From Cherax quadricarinatus (Eukaryota > Arthropoda > Malacostraca > Decapoda > Parastacidae), in contig NC_091293.1 in NCBI RefSeq assembly GCF_038502225.1, forward strand, positions 6,738,144 through 6,802,143: 64,000 nt of DNA. The letters run 5' to 3'. Below the pieces are notes generated by a model, which was not told where the DNA came from, searched no databases, and saw nothing but the letters and a program-made list of their open reading frames with translations. Below are positions 1 to 8,819 of this stretch, piece after piece; the stretch's first letter is position 1; each line of letters opens with the position of its first letter. The translations under genes and the position numbers were made by a program.

Positions 1-1754
1 GAAGAGATTACATAATAGGAACACTTCAGTCTGAAGGTCCCAAGGTGGCAATCGCAGTGATGTATAACCCACCACAGAACAGCAGGAGGCCAAGGGAAGA
101 GTATGATGAGAGTAATAGAGCGATGGTGGACACTCTGGCGGATGTGGCCAGAAGGGCTCGTGCGAACAGGGCAAAGCTACTGATTATGGTGACTTCAACC
201 ACAAGGAAATCGACTGGGAGAACCTGGAGCCTCAAGGGGCCCAGAAACGTGGAGGGCTAAGATGATGGAGGTGGTACTGGAAAACTGTACCAACACTACC
301 AGAGAGAGGAGAGAACGAAGCATCGAGACTGAACCTAGTATTCACCTTGAGTAGTGCCGATATTGAGGACATCACATATGAAAGACCCCTCGTGGCCAGT
401 GACCATGTGGTTCTAAGCTTTGAATACATAGTTACAAGAGGAGAGAGAAGCAGGAAGGGCAGGACGAATGAAGCCAAACTACAAGAGAGGGGACTATGCA
501 GCCATGAAAAATTTCCTTCACAGGGTTCAGTGGGACAGAGAACTGGCAGGGAAGTCAGTAAATGAGATGAGGGAATATGTGACAACAATATGCATGGTAG
601 CTGAGGAGAGGTTTGTGCCCAAGGGTAACAGAAATAACGAGAAAGCAGGACAAGCCTTTGGTTCACCCAAAGGTTTAGGAAGGCCAAAACCAAGAGTGGT
701 AGAAAATGAAAGAAGTATAGAAGGCAAAGGACCCAGAAGAGAAGTCAGAGAGCCAGAAATGGCTATGAACAGGTAAGAAAAGAGGCCCAACGGCAATATG
801 AAAACGATACAGCTGCGAAAGCTAAATCTGATCCGAAGCTGTTGTACCGCCACATCAAGAGGAAAACAACAGTCAAGGACCAGGTAATCAGGCTGAGGAG
901 GGAAGATCACAGAAAATGATGGCAAGGTATGTGAGGAGCTCAACCTGAGATTCAAGGAAGTGTTCACAGATGAAGCAGAAGGGACTCCAGAAAGACAGAG
1001 AGACGGGGTTCACCATCAAATGTTGGGCACAATTCACACAACCGAGGAAGAAGTGAAGAGGCTGCTAAGCGAGATAGATACCACATAGGCGAAGGGGCTA
1101 GATAACATCTCTCCATGGGTTCTGAGAGAGGGATCAGAGGTGTTATGTGCACCATAAACAACAATATTCAACACATCTGCTGAAACAGGGTGACTACATG
1201 AGGTATGGAAGAGAGCAAATGTAGTCCCGATTTTTAAAAAGGAGGAAGACATGAAGCACTGAACTACAGACCAGTGTCACTAACATGTATTGTATGCAAA
1301 GTAATTGAGAAAATTATCAGGAGAAGAGTGGTGGAACACCTAGAAAGGAACGAGCTCATCAACAACAGCCAGCATGGGTTCAGGGAAGGAAAATCATGAG
1401 TCATAAACCTACTTGAGTCCTATGACAGGGTGACAGCAGTAAGACAAGAGAGGGAGAGGAGTGAGTAGATTGCATTCTCTTGGACTGTAAGAAGGTGTTT
1501 GACACAGTTCCACACAAGAGATTAGAGATAAAGCTGGAGGACCAGGCAGGGATAACAGGGAAGGCGCTACAGTGGTTCAGGGAATGCCTGTCAGAAAGAC
1601 AATGGTGCGTGGTGAGGTGTCAGAGTCGGCACCTGTAACGAGCGGGGCTCCACAGGGGTCAGTCTTAGGACCACTACTGTTTCTGGTATTTGTGAACAAC
1701 ATGACGGAAGGAATAGACTCCGAAGTGTCCCTATGTGTCGTCCCTATTCGGCAC

Positions 1755-1757
<3 letters not shown>
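1..1757 (+). pseudogene. Decayed non-LTR retrotransposon (LINE D), endonuclease and reverse transcriptase remnants
   Basis: This is the remnant of a LINE ORF2, read on the plus strand in changing frames. Near 189-225 one frame gives GDFNHKEIDWENL, the magnesium-binding block of an APE-type endonuclease. Near 1261-1400 another frame gives NYRPVSLT followed by a QHGFREGKS-like stretch. At 1638-1725 the frame reads SGAPQGSVLGPLLF, reverse-transcriptase block 4/5. Stops and frameshifts separate these blocks and the FADD catalytic block is missing, because the copy stops at a microsatellite at 1758. The motifs resemble the Jockey/CR1 side of the LINE tree but differ clearly from LINE A and LINE B below. 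The element also runs off the left edge. It is non-functional. Confidence 0.8.
1744..1757. repeat. One-sided remnant of the 13-bp inverted-repeat element end
   Basis: The sequence TATTCGGCACGAC here is the outer end of the roughly 390-bp inverted-repeat element seen complete at 13169, 15120, 38611 and 50797. Only this end is present and it is followed directly by (TA)n. It may be a solo end or a chance join made during rearrangement. Confidence 0.6.

Positions 1758-1816
<59 letters not shown>
1758..1816. repeat. (TA)n microsatellite
   Basis: A pure TA array between the inverted-repeat end remnant and a Penelope-like flank. Reading frames through it (Tyr-Ile repeats) are artefacts. Confidence 0.98.
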
Positions 1817-1817
<1 letters not shown>

Positions 1818-2054
1818 TATATGCAAAACAACCACTCTGAAAGAATAGAGAAATTCCAAGCGTTTTCGTGACTACCCACATTATCAAGGAACTATGAAAG
1901 TAAAGCATCCAATGAAGGTATATAAGGGGGTCCGGCCAACACCTCACTATCAGATCCCACAACGGTTAAACACCTGACGCGCACCGGCCCAACTGCACAG
2001 GTCCTTTGTACAACCACCAACAAACTATTCTACCCAAGAAATTTTTTAAAATTA
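1817..2054 (-). mobile_element. Penelope-like element terminal flank (pseudo-LTR type)
   Basis: This non-coding stretch lies downstream of the stop of the GIY-YIG fragment on the minus strand. Its outer 70 bp recur twice, as an inverted pair, at 39127-39281, which shows it is the end of a repeat family. The minus strand contains a short stem followed by CGAAA (about 1890-1854), discussed in the findings as hammerhead-like. A TATATAAG string lies near 1919-1926. Confidence 0.6.
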
Positions 2055-2262
2055 TTATTTGTCCAGTGTATTAATAAATTCTTCCCAAATTCTATTAATT
2101 ATAAATATATCTAATTTATATAAACCAAAGGAAATATTCATATTATTGTCAAAACTGCTTTTTATGAAACAAGATTCAATTATATTCCTGTCGACCATGG
2201 ACTTGCTTGATACTACTTTCTCAACTTTTTGAAAATCAATTGGATGGTTAAAATTTTCTGAT
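2055..2262 (-). pseudogene. Penelope-like element, C-terminal end of the GIY-YIG endonuclease domain
   Basis: The minus frame reads NHPIDFQKVEKVV, then DRNIIESCFIK, then MNISFGLYKLD, and ends in a stop at 2055. This order matches the last part of the GIY-YIG nuclease of Penelope-like retroelements, where a conserved glutamate sits in an R-x-x-x-E-S context. Only the tail of the domain is here. At about 2262 it meets Penelope reverse-transcriptase sequence in the opposite orientation, so the element is rearranged. The family call rests on motif recall, not a search. Confidence 0.65.
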
Positions 2263-2707
2263 TTGTCCTCTGATAAAATTAATATTAGTAAAGGAATGGT
2301 ATATAGCTCTATGTTAAAACCAAACATTCCCAATTGCCCTCAAAGATTCTTAAAGTCTTATGATACACTTAATAACAACAAAAATTTGCGCCTTACTAAA
2401 GCAGACAAAATAAATGCAATAGTAATTATGAAAGAAAATGATTACCAAGAAAAAATGAATAGTCTCTTAGATGATACTGAAACCTATTCTAAACTTAGGA
2501 AAAATCCCCTAGAAACCGTTAACAGCAATTTCAATAAAACAATAAAACTTCTACTGAAAGGCAAAGATGAATTAGTCAAACAATTTACTTCCACTAATCC
2601 ATCTTTACCTTACATGTATGGACTAATAAAAACACACAAACCAGGGAATCCAGTCAGACCAATTATTAGCTCCATAGGGTCAGTTTCATATAAATTATCC
2701 AAATGGC
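2263..2707 (+). pseudogene. Penelope-like element reverse transcriptase, N-terminal part, cut by assembly gap
   Basis: An open plus-strand frame encodes RLTKADKINAIVIMKENDY and then YMYGLIKTHKPGNPVRPIIS and YKLSKW, just before the gap. The TKADK and KTHKPGNPVRPI blocks are diagnostic of the finger region of Penelope-like reverse transcriptases. The palm with the catalytic aspartates would lie inside or beyond the gap. The visible part has no stop, but the copy cannot be judged complete. It is fused head to head with the inverted GIY-YIG tail upstream. Confidence 0.8.
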
Positions 2708-2807
2708 NNNNNNNNNNNNNNNNNNNNNNNNNNNNNNNNNNNNNNNNNNNNNNNNNNNNNNNNNNNNNNNNNNNNNNNNNNNNNNNNNNNNNNNNNNNNN
2801 NNNNNNN
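2708..2807. other. Assembly gap of 100 N
   Basis: Exactly one hundred N, a conventional placeholder for a scaffold join of unknown length. The frames on each side are Penelope-like (left, plus) and LINE A (right, minus), so frames bridging the N are meaningless. Confidence 1.
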
Positions 2808-3246
2808 CTTTTATCCCCTTTGCCTTTATACAAAGGAACTATGCATGCTCTCTGCCAATCTCTAGGTACCTTACCCTCTTCCATACATTTATTAAATAAT
2901 AGCACCAACCACTCCAAAGCTATATCCCATCCTGCTTTTATCATTTCTATCTTTATCCCATCAATCCCAGCTGTCTTACCCCCTTTCATTCTGCCCACTG
3001 CCTAACGAACTTCCCCCACACTCACAACTGGCTCTTCCTCACTCCTACAAGATGTTATTCCTCCTTGCCCTATACACAAAATCACAGCTTCCCTATCTTC
3101 ATCAACATTTAACAATTCCTCAAAATATTCCCTCCATCTTCCTGATACCTTTAACTCTTCATTTAATAACTCTCCTCTCCTATTTTTAACTGTCAAATCT
3201 ATTTGTTCCCTAGTCTTCTTCAACTTACTAATCTCACTCCAAACCT
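2808..3246 (-). pseudogene. LINE A host copy, piece 4: linker and start of reverse transcriptase
   Basis: The minus strand encodes WSEINKLKKTREQIDLTV, then a WREYFEELLNVDEDREAV stretch and MKGGKTAGIDGIKIEM, ending at the gap with [10 protein letters not shown]. These match residues about 389-532 of the full-length LINE A protein at 25741-29327, with more substitutions than the younger copies. An in-frame stop falls near 3003. This piece continues the same LINE A whose earlier part ends at about 5660: the break falls inside a KKK-FWSEIN codon run, and the poly(A) end of another LINE A copy (3247-5659) fills it. Confidence 0.85.
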
Positions 3247-5659
3247 TTTTTTTTTTTTATTATTATTATCACACCGGCCGATTCCCACCAAGGCAGGGTG
3301 GCCCGAAAAAGAAAAACTTTCACCATCATTCACTCCATCACTGTCTTGCCAGAAGGGTGCTTTACACTACAGTTTTTAAACTGCAACATTAACACCCCTC
3401 CTTCAGAGTGCAGGCACTGTACTTCCCATCTCCAGGACTCAAGTCCGGCCTGCCGGTTTCCCTGAATCCCTTCATAAATGTTACTTTGCTCACACTCCAA
3501 CAGCACGTCAAGTATTAAAAACCATTTGTCTCCATTCACTCCTATCAAACACGCTCACGCATGCCTGCTGGAAGTCCAAGCCCTTCGCACACAAAACCTC
3601 CTTTACCCCCTCCCTCCAACCCTTCCTAGGCCGACCCCTACCCCGCCTTCCTTCCACTACAGACTGATACACTCTTGAAGTCATTCTGTTTCGCTCCATT
3701 CTCTCTACATGTCCGAACCACCTCAACAACCCTTCCTCAGCCCTCTGGACAACAGTTTTGGTAATCCCGCACCTCCTCCTAACTTCCAAACTACGAATTC
3801 TCTGCATTATATTCACACCACACATTGCCCTCAGACATGACATCTCCACTGCCTCCAGCCTTCTCCTCGCTGCAACATTCATCACCCATGCTTCACACCC
3901 ATATAAGAGCGTTGGTAAAACTATACTCTCATACATTCCCCTCTTTGCCTCCAAGGACAAAGTTCTTTGTCTCCACAGACTCCTAAGTGCACCACTCACT
4001 CTTTTTCCCTCATCAATTCTATGATTCACCTCATCTTTCATAGACCCATCCGCTGACACGTCCACTCCCAAATATCTGAATACGTTCACCTCCTCCATAC
4101 TCTCTCCCTCCAATCTGATATTCAATCTTTCATCACCTAATCTTTTTGTTATCCTCATAACCTTACTCTTTCCTGTATTCACCTTTAATTTTCTTCTTTT
4201 GCACACCCTACCAAATTCATCCACCAATCTCTGCAACTTCTCTTCAGAATCTCCCAAGAGCACAGTGTCATCAGCAAAGAGCAGCTGTGACAACTCCCAC
4301 TTTGTGTGTGATTCTTTATCTTTTAACTCCACGCCTCTTGCCAAGACCCTCGCATTTACTTCTCTTACAACCCCATCTATAAATATATTAAACAACCACG
4401 GTGACATCACACATCCTTGTCTAAGGCCTACTTTTACTGGGAAAAAATTTCCCTCTTTCCTACATACTCTAACTTGAGCCTCACTATCCTCGTAAAAACT
4501 CTTCACTGCTTTCAGTAACCTACCTCCTACACCATACACTTGCAACATCTGCCACATTGCCCCCCTATCCACCCTGTCATACGCCTTTTCCAAATCCATA
4601 AATGCCACAAAGACCTCTTTAGCCTTATCTAAATACTGTTCACTTATATGTTTCACTGTAAACACCTGGTCCACACACCCCCTACCTTTCCTAAAGCCTC
4701 CTTGTTCATCTGCTATCCTATTCTCCGTCTTACTCTTAATTCTTTCAATTATAACTCTACCATACACTTTACCAGGTACACTCAACAGACTTATCCCCCT
4801 ATAATTTTTGCACTCTCTTTTATCCCCTTTGCCTTTATACAAAGGAACTATGCATGCTCTCTGCCAATCCCTAGGTACCTTACCCTCTTCCATACATTTA
4901 TTAAATAATTGCACCAACCACTCCAAAACTATATCCCCACCTGCTTTTAACATTTCTATCTTTATCCCATCAATCCCGGCTGCCTTACCCCCTTTCATTT
5001 TACCTACTGCCTCACGAACTTCCCCCACACTCACAACTGGCTCTTCCTCACTCCTACAAGATGTTATTCCTCCTTGCCCTATACACGAAATCACAGCTTC
5101 CCTATCTTCATCAACATTTAACAATTCCTCAAAATATTCCTTCCATCTTCCCAATACCTCTAACTCTCCATTTAATAACTCTCCTCTCCTATTTTTAACT
5201 GACAAATTCATTTGTTCTCTAGGCTTTCTTAACTTGTTAATCTCACTCCAAAACTTTTTCTTATTTTCAACAAAATTTGTTGATAACATCTCACCCACTC
5301 TCTCATTTGCTCTCTTTTTACATTGCTTCACCACTCTCTTAACTTCTCTCTTTTTCTCCATATACTCTTCCCTCCTTGCATCACTTCTACTTTGTAAAAA
5401 CTTCTCATATGCTAACTTTTTCTCCCTTACTACTCTCTTTACATCATCATTCCACCAATCGCTCCTCTTCCCTCCTGCACCCACTTTCCTGTAATCACAA
5501 ACTTCTGCTGAACACTCTAACACTACATTTTTAAACCTACCCCATACCTCTTCGACCCCATTGCCTATGCTCTCATTAGCCCATCTATCCTCCAATAGCT
5601 GTTTATATCTTACCCTAACTGCCTCCTCTTTTAGTTTATAAACCTTCACCTCTTTCTTC
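3247..5659 (-). mobile_element. LINE A copy 1, 5'-truncated, inserted into the LINE A host copy
   Basis: This is a minus-strand RTE-like LINE. Its 3' end is an A-rich tail (T-rich on the plus strand, about 3247-3262) preceded by a conserved 3' UTR with the hairpin CCACCCTGCCTTGGTGG. Its 5' end is truncated just before the EVKVYKLK codons, so the endonuclease is missing. Both ends abut sequence of an older LINE A copy (5660 and 3246), which reads on continuously once this element is taken out. It is almost identical to the copy at 25741-29327 and is therefore young. Confidence 0.88.
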
Positions 5660-5742
5660 ACCTTTTTCTTATTTTCAAAAAAAAATGTTGATAACATCTC
5701 ACCCACTCTCTCATTTACTCTCTTTTTACATTGCTTCACCAC
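3508..5742 (-). CDS. LINE A reverse transcriptase (endonuclease missing), chimeric N-terminus
   Basis: This 744-residue open frame encodes the reverse transcriptase and C-terminal region of an RTE-like LINE. Visible blocks in order are [51 protein letters not shown] with the first catalytic aspartate, GLRQGCVMSPWLFNIFIDG, and LLFADDTVLLGD with the paired aspartates. A C-terminal region with YGCEAW and RGRPRKGW follows. All reverse-transcriptase motifs are intact. The first roughly 27 residues (5742-5660) come from the older LINE A it landed in, read through the junction, so the start is accidental. Without endonuclease this copy cannot be autonomous. Confidence 0.85.
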   Translation of the reverse strand: MVKQCKKRVNERVGEMLSTFFFENKKKVKKEVKVYKLKEEAVRVRYKQLLEDRWANESIGNGVEEVWGRFKNVVLECSAEVCDYRKVGAGGKRSDWWNDDVKRVVREKKLAYEKFLQSRSDARREEYMEKKREVKRVVKQCKKRANERVGEMLSTNFVENKKKFWSEINKLRKPREQMNLSVKNRRGELLNGELEVLGRWKEYFEELLNVDEDREAVISCIGQGGITSCRSEEEPVVSVGEVREAVGKMKGGKAAGIDGIKIEMLKAGGDIVLEWLVQLFNKCMEEGKVPRDWQRACIVPLYKGKGDKRECKNYRGISLLSVPGKVYGRVIIERIKSKTENRIADEQGGFRKGRGCVDQVFTVKHISEQYLDKAKEVFVAFMDLEKAYDRVDRGAMWQMLQVYGVGGRLLKAVKSFYEDSEAQVRVCRKEGNFFPVKVGLRQGCVMSPWLFNIFIDGVVREVNARVLARGVELKDKESHTKWELSQLLFADDTVLLGDSEEKLQRLVDEFGRVCKRRKLKVNTGKSKVMRITKRLGDERLNIRLEGESMEEVNVFRYLGVDVSADGSMKDEVNHRIDEGKRVSGALRSLWRQRTLSLEAKRGMYESIVLPTLLYGCEAWVMNVAARRRLEAVEMSCLRAMCGVNIMQRIRSLEVRRRCGITKTVVQRAEEGLLRWFGHVERMERNRMTSRVYQSVVEGRRGRGRPRKGWREGVKEVLCAKGLDFQQACVSVFDRSEWRQMVFNT

Positions 5743-6263
5743 TCTCTTAACATCTCTTTTTCTCTCCGTATTCTCTTCCCTCCTTGTATCAATTCTACTT
5801 TGTAAAAAAACCTCTCATATGCTATCATTTTCTCCCTTACTGCTCTCTTTACATCATTATTCCACCAATCGTTCTTCTTCCTTCCCGCACCCACTTTCCT
5901 GTAACCACAAACTTCTGCTGAACACTCTAACACTACATTCTTAAGCCTACCCTATACATCTTCGACCCCATTGCCTATACTCTCACTATCCCATCTATCC
6001 TCCAATAGTTGTTTATATCTTACCCTAACTGCCTCCTCTTTTAGTTTATACACCTTCACCTCTCTTACTTGATGCTTCTATTTTCCTTGTTTCCCATCTA
6101 CCTTATACTCTCACTGTAGCTACAACTAGAAAGTGATCTGATATATCTGTGGCCCCTCTATAAACACGTACATCCTGAAGTCTACTCAACAGTCTTTTAT
6201 CTACCAATACATAGTCCAACAAACTACTGTCATTACGCCCTACATCATATCTTGTAAACTTAT
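5660..6263 (-). pseudogene. LINE A host copy, piece 3: end of endonuclease and linker
   Basis: The minus strand matches the full-length LINE A from just after its INKYTRYDVG codons, through LLDYVLVDKRLLSRLQD and the SDHFLV block of the endonuclease, to the FFENKKK codons. It carries frameshifts and stops, for example around 5800-5820 and 6100. At 6263 it is interrupted by the 3' end of a LINE B copy and continues at 8059. At 5660 it is interrupted by LINE A copy 1 and continues at 3246. Confidence 0.82.
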
Positions 6264-8058
6264 AAGAACATAAGAACATAAGAAAGAAGGAACACTACAA
6301 CGGGCCTACTGACTCATGCGGAGCAGGTCCATGTCTCTCCCCTTGGATAAGCCCAATGACCCACCCAGTCTGGTCACCTCCACACAAGGAAGGAGCAAGG
6401 CATCAGACCCAGCAGCACAAACTAGTCAGGTCCAACTCACACCCACTCATGGATTTTTCTAACCTATTTTTAAAACTACACAACGTTTTAGCCTCAATAA
6501 CTGTACTCGGGAGTTTGTTCCACTCATCCACAACTCTATTACCAAACCAGTGCTTTCCTTTATCCTTCCTGAATCTGAATTTTTCCAACTTGAAACCATT
6601 GCTGCGAGTCCTGTCTTGGCTGGAAATTTTCAGCACGCTATTTACTTCCCCTTTATTTATTCCTGTTTTCCATTTATACTCCTCGATCATATCCCCCCTA
6701 ATTCTACGCCTTTCGAGAGAGTGCAGATTCAGAGCCCTCAGTCTATCCTCATAGGGAAGATTTTTGATACATGGGATCATTTTTGTCATCCTCCTTTGTA
6801 CGTTTTCCAGAGCATTTACATTCATTGTCTTATACGGTGACCAGAACTGAGCAGCATAGTCTAAATGAGGCCTAACCAAGAATATATAGAGTTGAAGAAA
6901 AATTAATTTGTCACGACCCTCGAGAAACTGTAGCCGGATTCTGTGTTCGATGTTTCTAATCTTATATCAAGTCTAAGACAACAATTTAAATTTTCTCTGA
7001 CATACATCGCCACACCACCACCCTTCCTGTTGACCCTATCAGTGTAGAATAGTTTATAACCCTGTATGTTGCATTCAGAAGGCATTTATCTATCTTTCAG
7101 GTTGAACCAGGTCTCTGTTATACCAATAATATCTATATTACATACACTTGCAAGTAATCTTAGCTCATCTATCTTATTTCTTAGACTCGTTGCCCTCTGC
7201 TGTCTCTCTTTGTTTGTTGATCAATTGATTTGCCATTACTAGCAACTTTATATTGAATATTGTCTTTTAAACATATCCCTGAGGTACCCCGGTAATAACT
7301 ACTGTTTTTAACCTTAATACTGCAGCCTGATTGTTTCCCACAAAAACCCATACCTCTATAATCTATCAGTTTAAATTCCTGGGATCCCTCCCTTAGACCT
7401 AACTACTATGGCTGACCTGTACTAATCCATTAGCTCCTGTCTCTTGGCCTTCCCAGTGTCATTACCCACAGCACTAATACAGATAATGGGCTTGTTCTCA
7501 TTACCTGACATAATATTATCCAACCTGCTGACTATGTCACCAGCTCCAGGAAGGCACACCCTCCGTCTGACCTTTCTGTCTCTGTTAAAAAATTCATGGT
7601 CAATATATCTTACCTGAGAATCTCCTACTATTAAAACATTCTACCTTGATTAGCAGGGGAATCAGTAGTATCTTCAACATCACTAACCACTGAAGTGCAC
7701 TCGTACTGGAGAACAGAGAGTCGATTTCCTACCTTCACATTTTCTCTGTTAACTCTCCTTATCTTCCTTCTTCCTGAACTGTGAACCACTTGCCACTTAG
7801 AGTGGGTGCCACTATCACTGCTAGTGACCATTTCCTCCATATCAGCTAAATCCTTCTCTCACTCCAAAACTCATCTAGGCGATGCTTCAGCCTCCTATTT
7901 TTCTCCTGAAGAAGTGAACCTCCTTCCTCAGCACTTTAACCTGAGATTCTAAATTACTACAACAAGCCATGGTGCTTGATAACAGCCCACGCTAACTCCC
8001 AGAGCTTAGGACAGGTATGGCCGTAGGTGACCACTGACCTCAGCATATTGACCACTGA
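6264..8058 (-). mobile_element. LINE B copy 4, decayed and internally deleted, inserted into LINE A host copy
   Basis: This minus-strand CR1/L2-like element has its 3' end at 6264, with the repeated octamer TTATGTTC typical of this family's tail. The C-terminal reverse-transcriptase region (6403-6879) begins MVRPHLDYAAQFWSPY. Next to it, at 6903-7085, is an endonuclease piece with YVRENLNCC, so roughly 2 kb between the two has been lost. ORF1 remains lie at 7430-7970: the start MACCSNLESQVKVL is at 7970, and the esterase region has lost its frame. The flanks at 6263 and 8059 are adjacent positions of the same LINE A. Confidence 0.85.
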
Positions 8059-8634
8059 CCTCCTTTTCTTAAAATATGTATTACTTATAACTAAACCCCT
8101 TTCTATACAAAGTTCAATCAAAGGGCTCCCATTATCATTTACAACTGGCACCCCAAACTTACCTACCACACTCTCTCTAAAAGTTTCTCCTACTTTAGCA
8201 TTTAGGTCCCCTACCACAATTACTCTCTCACTTGGTTCAAAGTTTCCTATACATTCACTTAACATCTCCCAAAATATCTCTCTCTCCTCTACACTCCTGT
8301 CTTCTCCAGGTACATACACGCTTATTATGACCCACTTTTCACATCCGACCCTTATTTTAATCCACACAATCCTTGAATTCACACATTTATAATCCCTCTT
8401 CTCCTTCCATAACTGGTCCATCAACATTACTGCTACCCCTTCCTTAGCTCTAACTCTCTCAGCTACTCCTGACTTAATCCCATTTATTTCTCCCCAATAA
8501 AACTCGCCTACCCCCTTCAGCTTTGTTTCGCTTAGGACCAGGACAACCAACTTCTTTTCATTCATAACATCAGCAATCATCTCTTTCTTATCATCCGCAC
8601 TACATCCACGCACATTCAAACATCCCAGTTTTAT
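8059..8634 (-). pseudogene. LINE A host copy, piece 2: APE-type endonuclease
   Basis: The minus frame carries LGCLNVRGCSADDKKEM, LSETKLKGVGEF with the catalytic glutamate, [15 protein letters not shown] with Asp and Asn, and a LCIERGLVISNTYFKK end. That is most of an APE-like endonuclease. The frame is still open over about 190 residues. It stops at 8059 where LINE B copy 4 intrudes. Upstream, at 8635, the 3' end of LINE B copy 1 replaces the last bases of the LINE A leader. Confidence 0.87.
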
Positions 8635-8819
8635 AAGAACATAAGAACATCAGAACATAAGAACGAAGGAACACTGCAGAAGGCCTACTGGCCCATGCGA
8701 GGCAGGTCCAAGTCTCCTACCGGCTTAAGCCAATGCACCCAACCTAGTCAGGTCAGGTCACATTGACTTAAGGGAGGAACACGGCAACCGACCTGTTAGC
8801 ACAAGCTATCAGGTCTAAC

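Noticed and set aside
2666..3005. Frames that cross the N gap on both strands
   Set aside because: The gap length is a placeholder, so no frame can be followed through it.
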